A stretch of DNA of 47,982 nucleotides from JAZDRH01 sp047470865 (lineage in GTDB: Bacteria; Pseudomonadota; Gammaproteobacteria; Pseudomonadales; Pseudomonadaceae), in assembly GCF_047470865.1 (NCBI RefSeq), contig NZ_JAZDRH010000024.1:1-47982 (forward strand). Reading direction: 5' to 3'. Numbering within the stretch: position 1 is the first letter of the stretch; every line of letters begins with the position of its first letter. Below, piece after piece: positions 15,698 through 23,924 of this stretch. Under the pieces are notes generated by a model. That model saw nothing but the letters and a program-made list of their open reading frames with translations, was not told the DNA's origin and searched no databases. The position numbers were made by a program, and so were the translations under genes.

Positions 15698-16999
15698 TTA
15701 GCGGATTTCAAAGTATTCGTTATGGAATAATGCTAAATCACGCCCTGCTTTTTGCATTCCAGTTTTAATGGCTTTGGCAAAACCGCTTGGGCCGCAGAAC
15801 CAGATTGGGGTGTTTTGTGCGGTGCCTTGTAGCAATTTATCAGCAGTTAAATAACCTTCTTGTTCGCTGTAATGAATAACTAATGTAATGTTATCAATAG
15901 TTTCTGTTAGGGCTTGTAATCGTTTTGCATAAACCCCCTCTTGCTCATTATTTGCACAATAATGCAGTGTCACTTTTGGGGCTTTTTCAGGTTGTTCTTG
16001 TAACCCTTCAAGCCAAGCAATAAATGGCGTTACACCAATGCCTGCCGCTACCCATAGTTGCTCTGTTTGGCTGTTTTCATTGTAGCTAAAACAACCGTAT
16101 GGACCTTCTACTTCAACCTTATCCCCTACTTTTACACTGTGATATAACAAGGTGGTGTCATCACCTAATGATTTAATCGCAAAACGCACTCGGCCATCGT
16201 GTTTATCTGCGCTACTAATAGTAAAAGGATGCTGCTCACCTAAAGCTGTGTGTTTTATAAATGCGAACTGCCCTTGGGTATGATGCCAGTTCTTACCTAA
16301 ATTACAGGTTATTTCTACAATTCCATTTGCCAATTGTTCTACAGACTCTACTTTTCCAGAAAATCTGCGCTGCGCTCCAATGCGTCCAAAGATAGCTATA
16401 ACTGCACAGTAACTGCCCAATAATGAGCAAACAGCCATAAACATCCCTATAGGTTGCAACCACCATTCGGACGGGCTTAGAACAACGCCGTGGAATACAA
16501 TGACTAAGAAAAATGCGCTTAAGCTTTTATGAATAATGCGCCATTTGTCATACGGAAATTTTTTCCATAGCGTAATCACCAGCATAGCTATTGAAAAGTA
16601 AACAGCCCATTCACCTAAGTCTTTCGCGGCTCCACGAAAGATATCCAAGAACCAGTCCTCACGCGGTCCTTTAGCGCCGCGCTCGACGTATAAAATCAAA
16701 ATATCCTTGCTTAATTTGATTAAGTAATGCACAACGCCTAAGGAAATAGCCCAAATACCTGCCCATTTATGCAGGCGGTACATTTTATCTAGGCCATTTA
16801 AAGGGTTTTCTAACCATTTAGGACGTATCGCTAGCAACATAATCAGCGACATATAGGCAAAAGAAGCAACGCCAGTGACATAAATAAGCTGTTTGCGCCA
16901 AAACCAAATATCCATGTTGGTATTTTCTGGCAGTAACAAAAGGCTTATACCCCATATCAATAGGCTAACTACGCCTGTTCCCCACATCAATTTTTTCAT
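15698..16999 (-). CDS. Ferric-reductase-like transmembrane flavocytochrome
   Basis: A 433-residue protein joining a haem-binding membrane domain to a ferredoxin-reductase-type flavoprotein. About six helices span residues 5-215. They carry histidine pairs in RLHKWAG and VVHYLIK, then IIHKSLS and VFHGVV, suitable for two b-type haems. An FAD domain follows (HPFTISSADK), then an NAD(P) domain (AAGIGVTPFIAW and WFCGPSGF). It should pass electrons from cytoplasmic NAD(P)H across the inner membrane to an acceptor such as ferric iron or a quinone. The acceptor cannot be read from sequence. GAGG precedes the ATG, and the gene is monocistronic with its own terminator. Confidence 0.88.
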   Translation of the reverse strand: MKKLMWGTGVVSLLIWGISLLLLPENTNMDIWFWRKQLIYVTGVASFAYMSLIMLLAIRPKWLENPLNGLDKMYRLHKWAGIWAISLGVVHYLIKLSKDILILYVERGAKGPREDWFLDIFRGAAKDLGEWAVYFSIAMLVITLWKKFPYDKWRIIHKSLSAFFLVIVFHGVVLSPSEWWLQPIGMFMAVCSLLGSYCAVIAIFGRIGAQRRFSGKVESVEQLANGIVEITCNLGKNWHHTQGQFAFIKHTALGEQHPFTISSADKHDGRVRFAIKSLGDDTTLLYHSVKVGDKVEVEGPYGCFSYNENSQTEQLWVAAGIGVTPFIAWLEGLQEQPEKAPKVTLHYCANNEQEGVYAKRLQALTETIDNITLVIHYSEQEGYLTADKLLQGTAQNTPIWFCGPSGFAKAIKTGMQKAGRDLALFHNEYFEIR

Positions 17000-17519
17000 T
17001 TCATCCTCACTTACTTAAGCGCACCTGAGTGTCTGCTTAACCTTATAGTTGATGTGGTTATGTTAGGCCTCTTAACTTAATCAAAGCTTAATTTATATTT
17101 CAAAGAAAAAGGGGAGTCGTTTTTATTTAAAAAAATTATTACAAAGGTAGTTTTACTAATTTTTTTTAATGTTTTTCTTTATAAAATGTAGTTTTACAAC
17201 ATATCTTTTTATAGATTTAGTACCACTGGGTAAGCCAAACGCTGCTAATTTACTGGCTTACAGCTAAATTCTATAAATTAGTTAGCTGCCTAACCTATCT
17301 TGCGACAAAGGTAAACCCTGTCCGAAAGCAGCATTGTTAAGCGCTAAAGTTCAATTCAGCATGTTGTCCATTCTTGAGCTAATTTTCATTGGCTCATTCT
17401 TATAGGCGAATGTTCGCCACTCATAACAACAACAATATTTTGATTGAACCATTACCTAAGCCGTCTTTGCGGCTTGGGTTTTAGTTCGTGCTTAACAACC
17501 CAATTAGAAGTACAAAACA
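17000..17519 (+). promoter_or_regulatory. 520-bp gene-free region with structured leader upstream of the DUF3360 gene
   Basis: No credible gene is present. The first half is very A+T-rich and includes a TATAAAAT stretch near 17180 that could be a -10 element. Downstream lie several inverted repeats in series: GTAAGCCA/TGGCTTAC (17230-17261), CAGCTAA/TTAGCTG (17261-17288), GAGCTAA/TTGGCTC, and GGCGAA/TTCGCC. The last is a terminator-like hairpin at 17455-17478, some 40 bases before the start codon. This arrangement suits a regulated 5' leader (riboswitch or attenuator), but I do not recognise a known class. Confidence 0.45.
17455..17478 (+). terminator. Terminator-like hairpin in the leader of the DUF3360 gene
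   Basis: CCTAAGCCG and CGGCTTGGG pair over nine positions (one G-T) around TCTTTG, followed by TTTTAG. It precedes the DUF3360 start by about 40 bases, so it would act as a leader terminator rather than end an upstream gene. The gene upstream runs the other way. Confidence 0.6.
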
Positions 17520-18992
17520 ATGAGTGACAAGCAAGAAGTAAGCTATAACGAGCAACACCAACCCAGCAGTAGCTTTGCCACGCGTAAAGACTACTTAGAA
17601 CATGAATTAAGCATCATGGCACCTAAACGCTGGCGTCCTAACTGGCCTTTTAAAGATTATCGTTTTGAATATGAAGACTGGGTTCCTGCACTCGCAGCAA
17701 CCATCGGCAAGATTGTTATGGTGGCTGCTATTGTTGCTGCTTTTGCCGTACCTTTAGGCCTAAGCGCTGGCTTTATTAGTGAGAATACACGTTTTGAATT
17801 AATCATAGTTACCTTGTTTGTACTGCTCTTTTCCGGATTTTTTAATCCAAGAGCTAACCTTGCGGGGACACATGGTCCATTAATTCCGCTTATTCCATTA
17901 ATTATTGCCGCAGGTGGTCATCCTCTTGCTTTAGGCTTATTAATTGGCTTGTTCGGATTTTTCCTTGGTTTGTTCCGTGGTGGTAGTTTGCTAGCACGTT
18001 TAACCAGTGACGGAGTCTGTGGCGGTCTATTGCTATACCTTGGTTTTATTGGCGTTACAGGTCAGATTAAACAGCTCTATACCTGGGCCAATGGCATGGA
18101 TATGGGCTATATCGCCTTTGTCGTTATTTTATCGACCATTGTCCTTTATGCCTATTTAGAACACTTAGGCAAACGCTGGCTAGCCATTCCATTATGTTCA
18201 ACAATGGCGGGCTTGATTGCCTTTGCATTGGGTGCACATTTTGAATTTAATACCTTGCCTGGCATACCCAACATGAACCCAGCTTACTGGTGGGGAGAAG
18301 GTACTGGCTGGCAAATTGGCTTACCTAGTTTAGAGCACTTTATTGCTGTAACACCTTTTGCCATCCTAGCCGTTGCTATGTGGTCGCCGGACTTTTTAGG
18401 ACATCGTATTTTCCAGCAAATTAACTATCCGAAGAATACGGACAGGGTGCTGATGAATATTGATGACACCATGTGTATTGCTGCAGCGCGTCAAGCTATT
18501 GGTACAGCCTTAGGTGGCGGTAATGTAGCATCTTCATGGGGTACTTATATGATACCTGCAGCTATTGCTAAACGCCCTATTCCAGCAGGTGCCATATTAA
18601 CAGGGCTGCTATGCCTAGCTGCGGCTTTCTTAGGCTACCCAATCGACCTTGCTATTTGGCCTCCTGTAATGAGCATTGCCTTACTTGTAGGGGTATTTAT
18701 TCCATTACTGGAAGCAGGTATGCAAATGACCCGCGAAGGAAAAACCTCACAGTCGGCGGCCATCGTAGTTTTTAGCTCCGCTTTAGTGAACCCTGCATTT
18801 GGTTGGTCATTAACCATGCTGCTAGATAACCTTGGCATTATTGGCGATAAAGAACGTGGGCAAAAACTAAGCCGTACTGATCGTTGGATTATTCCAAGTA
18901 TCATGTTTATTTTATTAACATTAATTATGGCATGTATCGGTATGCTGCCCGGCATTCCTGCCTTAATTGAATCTTTCCGCGCACTGCATTAA
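17520..18992 (+). CDS. DUF3360 family multi-pass membrane protein, putative permease
   Basis: A 490-residue inner-membrane protein with a polar N-terminus of about 55 residues and roughly 12 hydrophobic segments. Blocks such as KRWRPNWPFKDYRFEYEDW, LAGTHGPLIPLIPLI and SDGVCGGLLLYLGF fit the DUF3360 family as I remember it. Glycine/proline-rich helices with GTHGPLIPL resemble transporters of the SulP/NCS2 fold, so transport is likely, but no substrate is established. An OsmC-family gene follows 14 bases later and looks co-transcribed. A structured 520-base leader with a terminator-like hairpin precedes it. The ribosome-binding site is weak (AGAAG). Confidence 0.82.
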   Translation: MSDKQEVSYNEQHQPSSSFATRKDYLEHELSIMAPKRWRPNWPFKDYRFEYEDWVPALAATIGKIVMVAAIVAAFAVPLGLSAGFISENTRFELIIVTLFVLLFSGFFNPRANLAGTHGPLIPLIPLIIAAGGHPLALGLLIGLFGFFLGLFRGGSLLARLTSDGVCGGLLLYLGFIGVTGQIKQLYTWANGMDMGYIAFVVILSTIVLYAYLEHLGKRWLAIPLCSTMAGLIAFALGAHFEFNTLPGIPNMNPAYWWGEGTGWQIGLPSLEHFIAVTPFAILAVAMWSPDFLGHRIFQQINYPKNTDRVLMNIDDTMCIAAARQAIGTALGGGNVASSWGTYMIPAAIAKRPIPAGAILTGLLCLAAAFLGYPIDLAIWPPVMSIALLVGVFIPLLEAGMQMTREGKTSQSAAIVVFSSALVNPAFGWSLTMLLDNLGIIGDKERGQKLSRTDRWIIPSIMFILLTLIMACIGMLPGIPALIESFRALH

Positions 18993-19006
18993 TAGGTAGT
19001 AATAAA

Positions 19007-19447
19007 ATGGCTGTAGAAATCTTTAGCGCCCAAGCTCAAGCATTATCTGGTTTACAAGTAAAATGCACATCGCGTCAATTCAGTATGCTGCTTGATGAGC
19101 CTAGTCATTTAGGTGGGACAGATCAGGGAATGAATCCTGTAGAAGCATTACTTTGTAGTTTGGCAGCCTGCAAAGTGATTGTGGCTAAAGCTTTTGCGCC
19201 CTTTCATCAGATTAACCTAAAAAGTTTACGCATTAAGATAGAAGGCGAGCTAGATCCTGATGGCTTCCTGGGTAAAAATAAAACCGCAAAAATTGGTTTT
19301 AGCCAAATCCATACGCAGTTTTTTATTGAAGCCGACAATACTCCAGAGCAGATTCAACGTTTTATTAACTTCGTAAATAGCAACTGCCCTGTACACGACA
19401 GCTTAGCTAACGCACCCTGCTTCACCTCTGAGCTACACTTAGCATAA
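19007..19447 (+). CDS. OsmC/Ohr family protein
   Basis: A 146-residue OsmC-fold protein. GMNPVEALLCSLAACK at 41-56 corresponds to the family's peroxidatic-cysteine helix (C55, with an extra C50). NCPVHDSLANAPC near the C-terminus supplies the second cysteine (C127). Classic members reduce organic hydroperoxides with a thiol pair. YhfA-like members with shorter N-termini have unknown roles. It lies 14 bases behind the DUF3360 permease and ends at a strong terminator, so it is probably dedicated to whatever that permease imports, perhaps a sulfur or thiol-reactive compound. That last point is inference. Confidence 0.87.
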   Translation: MAVEIFSAQAQALSGLQVKCTSRQFSMLLDEPSHLGGTDQGMNPVEALLCSLAACKVIVAKAFAPFHQINLKSLRIKIEGELDPDGFLGKNKTAKIGFSQIHTQFFIEADNTPEQIQRFINFVNSNCPVHDSLANAPCFTSELHLA

Positions 19448-19477
19448 ATTAAGGGGCTAAAAAGCCCCTTAATTTTT
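19446..19477 (+). terminator. Rho-independent terminator after OsmC
   Basis: AAATTAAGGGGCT and AGCCCCTTAATTT form a perfect 13-bp stem with an AAAA loop and a five-T run. It begins at the OsmC stop codon and lies between the convergent OsmC and GNAT genes, possibly serving both. Confidence 0.9.
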
Positions 19478-19916
19478 ATAGTGTGTAACTTGCTAGTTCT
19501 TCACCCCACTCAGCCATACCCTGTACCTTAAAGCCTAGTTTGAGGTACAGCCGCTTAGCTGCAATGTTTTCAGGCGCATAGCCTAGCATAATAGAAGGAA
19601 TAGCCATTTTATTCTGTCGCTGGATATCCTCTATGACAGCTTGCATTGCTAAGCTTCCCAAGCCTTTTTGTTGGTAAGCTTTGTCTAGCATGAAACGATA
19701 GATCCAATAATTACCATCATCGTTATCAATGCCATACATCGCAAACCCGACTAAGGTTCCTTGGTAATAGATAGCTTTGCCGCAAAAGTTTGGCAAAAAC
19801 TGTAATTGGGCAATGGAGTATAGGTTTGAAGCAATAAAATCTTCTTGCTCACTTGTTACTTCCAGCTCTGTACAGGCTTCCCAATTTTGCGCATTAATTT
19901 CTTCTAAAATAATCAC
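19476..19916 (-). CDS. GNAT-family N-acetyltransferase, diamine/spermidine type
   Basis: A 146-residue acetyl-CoA-dependent acetyltransferase. The acetyl-CoA motif A reads QQKGLGSLAMQ (Q-x-x-G-x-G), preceded by the strand YRFMLD. The C-terminal NIAAKRLYLKLGFK segment is typical. The overall pattern (EEINAQNWEAC at the start, YWIYRFMLDKAYQQKGLG) is closest to BltD/PaiA-like polyamine acetyltransferases, so a polyamine substrate is plausible but unproven. Translation starts at GTG 19916, with GGAG seven bases ahead. A 10-bp hairpin and a possible 13-codon reading frame lie immediately upstream, suggesting translational control. Confidence 0.88.
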   Translation of the reverse strand: MIILEEINAQNWEACTELEVTSEQEDFIASNLYSIAQLQFLPNFCGKAIYYQGTLVGFAMYGIDNDDGNYWIYRFMLDKAYQQKGLGSLAMQAVIEDIQRQNKMAIPSIMLGYAPENIAAKRLYLKLGFKVQGMAEWGEELASYTL

Positions 19917-19928
19917 TTATCTTCTCCA

Positions 19929-19954
19929 AGGTAGAGAAGCCAAGTTCTCTACCT
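19929..19954 (-). promoter_or_regulatory. Hairpin just upstream of the GNAT ribosome-binding site
   Basis: AGGTAGAGAA and TTCTCTACCT form a perfect 10-bp stem with a six-base loop, ending one or two bases before the GGAG of the GTG-initiated acetyltransferase gene. No T-run follows on the minus strand. It could modulate ribosome access. Confidence 0.45.
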
Positions 19955-19955
19955 A

Positions 19956-19997
19956 TTACATTTGTTTTAGGGGTAACACTAAGAAATTGATTAACAT
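19956..19997 (-). CDS. Possible 13-residue hydrophobic peptide
   Basis: The frame reads MLINFLVLPLKQM and then stops. It has an ideal AAGGAG eight bases before its ATG, much better than many neighbouring genes. It lies between the cytochrome c' gene and the acetyltransferase, ending just ahead of the hairpin before the latter. It could be a leader peptide coupling translation to the hairpin, a tiny membrane peptide, or chance. Nothing confirms expression. Confidence 0.3.
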   Translation of the reverse strand: MLINFLVLPLKQM

Positions 19998-20030
19998 AGG
20001 GACATCTCCTTACTCATAGTGGTTGTGTTT

Positions 20031-20489
20031 TTAATACTGACGAAAAGCTTTATGACAAGTGCTGCAAGCCTGCTCCATTTGGTCAGTACGTAACTGCAAT
20101 GCACTTATATTAATAGGGCGCTGTTGCGCGGTAGTTACTAAAGCGGCTGTGGCCTTTTCCATGTCATCAGCAAGGCGCATAAACTTCTCTTTTTCTTGCC
20201 AGATATCACCTTTAGCCACGTTTTTTTCATCGCCTTGATGCTCAAAATATTGCCACGGTGTGCGTGTGATTTTATCTAAACTTTCGGCTTTAGCTAAGAA
20301 ACTGTCTTCATTAAAGTGCAGGCGACCACGCATCATGCCACCTAAATCTTCACTTTCTTTAAGCATTTCCTTGAAAATGGCCTGACGTTTACCTTCTGGA
20401 GAATTAGGATCAACACCACCACAGGCGACCAAGCCTAACAATGCAGCTAACACAAAATAATGTTTAAATGACATAGTAATTAATCTCAT
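20031..20489 (-). CDS. Class II c-type cytochrome (cytochrome c'-like), predicted lipoprotein
   Basis: A 152-residue protein. A single haem site CSTCHKAF lies near the C-terminus, and the preceding sequence is helical, which is the layout of cytochrome c' four-helix bundles. The N-terminus ends in LLGLVACGG, a good lipobox, so it is probably lipid-anchored on the periplasmic side. Cytochromes c' bind nitric oxide or carry electrons. A second ATG at 20474 (MSFKHYF) would give a more compact signal peptide and may be the true start. It heads a possible short operon with the 13-codon frame and the acetyltransferase. Confidence 0.85.
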   Translation of the reverse strand: MRLITMSFKHYFVLAALLGLVACGGVDPNSPEGKRQAIFKEMLKESEDLGGMMRGRLHFNEDSFLAKAESLDKITRTPWQYFEHQGDEKNVAKGDIWQEKEKFMRLADDMEKATAALVTTAQQRPINISALQLRTDQMEQACSTCHKAFRQY

Positions 20490-20734
20490 AGGCTAGATAC
20501 AAAACATGCGCAAGTATCAATGCTTTACCAATAGAAACCAAGTGCAAGCGCAAAGATTTACAAAAAACCACACAAAACTTTGTCTTAAGTTCAGCTTCTC
20601 TTAATCTAGCGCCTTTGTATAAACTGATAACACATCCTCATCTGCTATGCTTTTTTTATAAAAATCTGCTGCTGTTATTCATAACAGATTATCTTCACTA
20701 TGCCGCTGTCGTTTAGCCATATTGGGGTAAGGTC

Positions 20735-22120
20735 ATGGGCCAGCAAATTCCCGTTGTACAAATAGAAACACCGAAAAAAAATAAAAAGAACAGCACCAGC
20801 ATTGTTACTCGTAGCTACACCGGTCTATTTCGCAACGTTCGCTTGCTATTTACAGGTTTTCTACTGGCTATTTTCTTCTTCATTCCATGGATAAATTGGA
20901 ATGACAGGCAAAGCGTACTATGGGACTTTCCTAATGGGCGTTTCTATATTTTTAACACTACATTCTGGCCACAAGATTTTATTTTGCTTTCGGCGCTATT
21001 AATCATATGTGCCTTTGGTTTATTTTTTCTGACTGTTTTAGCTGGACGCGTGTGGTGCGGCTATAGCTGCCCTCAAAGTGTGTGGACTTGGATTTTTTTA
21101 CGAATCGAACACCTAACACAAGGTGAGCGTAATCAACGTATTAAATTACAAAACGCACCTTGGTCTGTAAATAAAGCTATTCGTGTTTTTGCAAAGCATT
21201 TTTTATGGTTGCTCGTAGGTCTAATCAGCGCTGTAACCTTCGTTGGTTACTTCACTCCCATTCGTGAATTAAGCGTAAACTTAATGCAGTTTCAAGCCAC
21301 GGCGCTCAGTGTTTTTTGGGTCTTTTTCTTCACCTTAGGCACCTATTTAGCTGCTGGCTTTCTACGTGAAAAAGTCTGCACCCACATGTGCCCTTACTCG
21401 CGCTTCCAAAGCGTTATGTTTGATGACAGTACTTTATTAGTGAGCTATGACGCCAAGCGTGGTGAGCCACGAGGTACACGTAAAAAGGGTCAGGAAACTG
21501 AAACTATGGGCTCTTGTATTGACTGCACCCTGTGCGTTCAAGTATGCCCAACAGGCATTGATATTCGTGACGGCTTACAACTGGGCTGTATCAACTGTGG
21601 TGCTTGTGTGGATGTATGTAACGAAGTGATGGATAAGATGAATTATCCGCGTGACCTTATAAGCTATACATCTGAACGCGCGCTTGCCGGCGGCAAAACA
21701 CATTTTTTACGGCCTCGCTTAGTGGGTTACGCTATCACTTTATTGGTGATGTTTATTGGTTTAGGCTGGGGCTTGAGTGAACGTGCACCTATGCGTATGG
21801 ATGTTATTAAAGATCGCACCATGTTCCGCGAAAATCTTGATGGTTATTACGAAAACACCTATATGATTAAGGTTATTAATAAAACACAAGAACCACGCTC
21901 TTACCAAATCAGCTTAAAAGATGCACCACATTTTCAGTTAAACAAAGAGCATATATTGAGTTTACAGCCTGGGGAAATTGGTCATTTGCCTGTGACTGTT
22001 ACACAAACTCAAGCACTCACTGAAAGCTTTGTGCCTGTAGTCTTTGCCGTACATGATATTGCTAAGCCAGAGTACGTACTCACTACCAAAAATAACTTTA
22101 CCGCACCTGTAGGACAGTAA
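20735..22120 (+). CDS. ccoG: Cytochrome c oxidase accessory protein CcoG (RdxA/FixG)
   Basis: A 461-residue membrane iron-sulfur protein. About five membrane helices span residues 35-350. A polyferredoxin-like part carries WCGYSCPQSVW, CTHMCPYSRFQ and two 4Fe-4S motifs (CIDCTLCVQVCP and CINCGACVDVCN). An Ig-like periplasmic domain forms the C-terminus. CcoG reduces Cu(II) to Cu(I) for assembly of cbb3 oxidase. Its usual partners ccoNOPQ and ccoHIS are not in this window, so the oxidase must lie elsewhere. No FNR/Anr box is seen upstream. A MocR-type gene starts five bases after its stop. Confidence 0.95.
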   Translation: MGQQIPVVQIETPKKNKKNSTSIVTRSYTGLFRNVRLLFTGFLLAIFFFIPWINWNDRQSVLWDFPNGRFYIFNTTFWPQDFILLSALLIICAFGLFFLTVLAGRVWCGYSCPQSVWTWIFLRIEHLTQGERNQRIKLQNAPWSVNKAIRVFAKHFLWLLVGLISAVTFVGYFTPIRELSVNLMQFQATALSVFWVFFFTLGTYLAAGFLREKVCTHMCPYSRFQSVMFDDSTLLVSYDAKRGEPRGTRKKGQETETMGSCIDCTLCVQVCPTGIDIRDGLQLGCINCGACVDVCNEVMDKMNYPRDLISYTSERALAGGKTHFLRPRLVGYAITLLVMFIGLGWGLSERAPMRMDVIKDRTMFRENLDGYYENTYMIKVINKTQEPRSYQISLKDAPHFQLNKEHILSLQPGEIGHLPVTVTQTQALTESFVPVVFAVHDIAKPEYVLTTKNNFTAPVGQ

Positions 22121-22125
22121 TCAGC

Positions 22126-23544
22126 ATGAAGCGCTACGAACAATTTGCCGAAGAAATTGCTGCCTTAATCCGCAATGGCGTACTGGCGGCGGGAGAAAAA
22201 GCGCCTTCAGTTCGACAAGCTAGCCGCATTTATGGCATTAGCCAATCAACGGTTTTTCAAGCCTATTACCTGCTTGAAAGCAAAGGATTGTTAGTAGCGC
22301 AAGAACGCTCTGGTTATTTTGTACGGGCACAACAACAGGCCCCCTTAGATGAGCCTAAGGTGTATAGCCAATCCTTAGAAAGCCACGAGGTAGCCGTTAG
22401 TGAGCTGATTTTTTCAGTGCTCAACTCATTACGTGACCCTAATACTGTTCCTTTTGGCTCTGCTTTTCCTGACCCCAGCTTATACCCTTTAGCACGCTTA
22501 GCCAGTTGCCTTTCACGCAGTATGAAGCAAATGCCAGAGCATGAAATCGTCAGCGATATGACAGATGGGAACTCTGAGTTACGCCGACAAATTGCTTTAC
22601 GCTATAGCCAAATTGGCATGTTGCTGGCTCCGCATGAGTTAGTTATCACCAATGGCGCAATGGAGGCTCTGAGTTTATGTTTACAAAGCGTTACTCAAGC
22701 AGGTGATTTAGTTGCTATCGAATCGCCTACTTTTTATGCATGTTTGCAAATGCTTGAGCGACTACAGCTTAAAGCCGTAGAAATCCCTGTGCATCCACGT
22801 GATGGCATAGATTTAACGGCATTAGCTAACGCCTTAGAAAAACTACCTATTAAAGCCTGCTGGTTTATGCCTACTTTGCAAAATCCAATTGGTGCCACTA
22901 TGAGCAATGAGCGCAAGCAGCAGCTTTATAAGCTCTTACAACAACATCAAGTACCTTTAATTGAAGACGATGTTTATAGCGAGCTGTATTTTGGCAACAC
23001 GCCTAATCAACCTGTGAAACGCTATGACCAGCAAGGACTGGTGATGCATTGTGGTTCATTTTCTAAATGTTTAGCCCCAGGTTATCGCATTGGTTGGGTA
23101 GCTGGCGGGCAGTTCACTGAGCGCATCAAAAAACTCCGCTTAATGACCACGATTTCACCAGCAGTGCCATCTCAAGCGGCCATTGCAGACTACTTACAGC
23201 ATGGTGGCTACGATTTACACTTACGCCGTTTACGCAACACCTTAGAAGTACAGCAAGGACAAATGCTAGCGGCCATTGCTCGTTATTTTCCTGCAGAAGC
23301 CCGTGTTAGTCGCCCACAAGGCAGCTATTTCCTATGGGTAGAACTACCAGAAGCCGTAGATTCTTTATATTTATTTCAACAGGCATTAAACAAAGGCATT
23401 AGTTTAGCGCCAGGTCCTATTTTTTCAGCCAGTGAAAAGTTTAGACACTGCATTCGCTTAAGCTATGGTTATCCTTGGGATGAACGTAGCGAGAAAGCTA
23501 TTGCGCAACTAGGACTGTTAGTTACGCAACAACTAAAAAGTTAA
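22126..23544 (+). CDS. MocR/PdxR-type regulator (GntR helix-turn-helix plus aminotransferase domain)
   Basis: A 472-residue fusion. Residues 1-68 form a GntR winged helix (GEKAPSVRQASRIYGISQSTVFQAYYLLESKGL). From about residue 105 it is a fold type I aminotransferase with N253 (QNP), D281 (IEDDVY) and the PLP lysine K314 in SFSKCLAPGYR. Such proteins usually sense PLP or an amino compound and regulate transcription rather than transaminate. It starts 5 bases after ccoG, so it is co-transcribed with it. Whether the pairing has meaning is unclear. Its end overlaps the convergent MAPEG gene by four bases. Confidence 0.92.
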   Translation: MKRYEQFAEEIAALIRNGVLAAGEKAPSVRQASRIYGISQSTVFQAYYLLESKGLLVAQERSGYFVRAQQQAPLDEPKVYSQSLESHEVAVSELIFSVLNSLRDPNTVPFGSAFPDPSLYPLARLASCLSRSMKQMPEHEIVSDMTDGNSELRRQIALRYSQIGMLLAPHELVITNGAMEALSLCLQSVTQAGDLVAIESPTFYACLQMLERLQLKAVEIPVHPRDGIDLTALANALEKLPIKACWFMPTLQNPIGATMSNERKQQLYKLLQQHQVPLIEDDVYSELYFGNTPNQPVKRYDQQGLVMHCGSFSKCLAPGYRIGWVAGGQFTERIKKLRLMTTISPAVPSQAAIADYLQHGGYDLHLRRLRNTLEVQQGQMLAAIARYFPAEARVSRPQGSYFLWVELPEAVDSLYLFQQALNKGISLAPGPIFSASEKFRHCIRLSYGYPWDERSEKAIAQLGLLVTQQLKS

Positions 23545-23924
23545 ATCCCAACGAGGAACAGGCTCACTATTATCAAAAGCCCTAGTGTCCAAATGATTGA
23601 GCGTACAAGTGCCCAATCTAATAAGTAGCACATAAAGTACACTACGCGGCTAATCACAAAAGTCACTGCTAGGGTATCAATCAAAACAGGGTTAACTTTT
23701 GCTAAATAGCTCGCAATAATCACTGCGGCCGCAAAAAACGGAGCTATTTCAAAGCTATTAAGCTGAATATTATGCGCGCGTTTAGCAATGCCCTGTACTT
23801 GCTCTAAAAAAGCGCGTGGATCATGATTTGCCTTCAGAGGCATCTTACCTAATATTTTAGCTAGCAAGGTGCCCGCATAGGGCATTAAAAAAACAATAAG
23901 TACACACCATAATGCTGTTGTCAT
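23541..23924 (-). CDS. MAPEG-family membrane protein
   Basis: A 127-residue protein with four hydrophobic helices. KRAHNIQLNSFEIAPFF carries the R-A-x-N-x-x-E-x-x-P-x-F pattern of the MAPEG family (membrane-associated eicosanoid and glutathione metabolism). A later RVVYFMCYL matches the second family motif. Bacterial members are mostly uncharacterised, some are glutathione-dependent. It overlaps the upstream small membrane-protein gene by four bases (ATGA) and is translationally coupled to it. Confidence 0.87.
   Translation of the reverse strand: MTTALWCVLIVFLMPYAGTLLAKILGKMPLKANHDPRAFLEQVQGIAKRAHNIQLNSFEIAPFFAAAVIIASYLAKVNPVLIDTLAVTFVISRVVYFMCYLLDWALVRSIIWTLGLLIIVSLFLVGI

Noticed and set aside
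20490..20734. FNR/Anr box between the cytochrome c' gene and ccoG
   Set aside because: I looked for TTGAT-N4-ATCAA on both strands and found only partial matches such as CTGATAACACATC, which are too poor to call.
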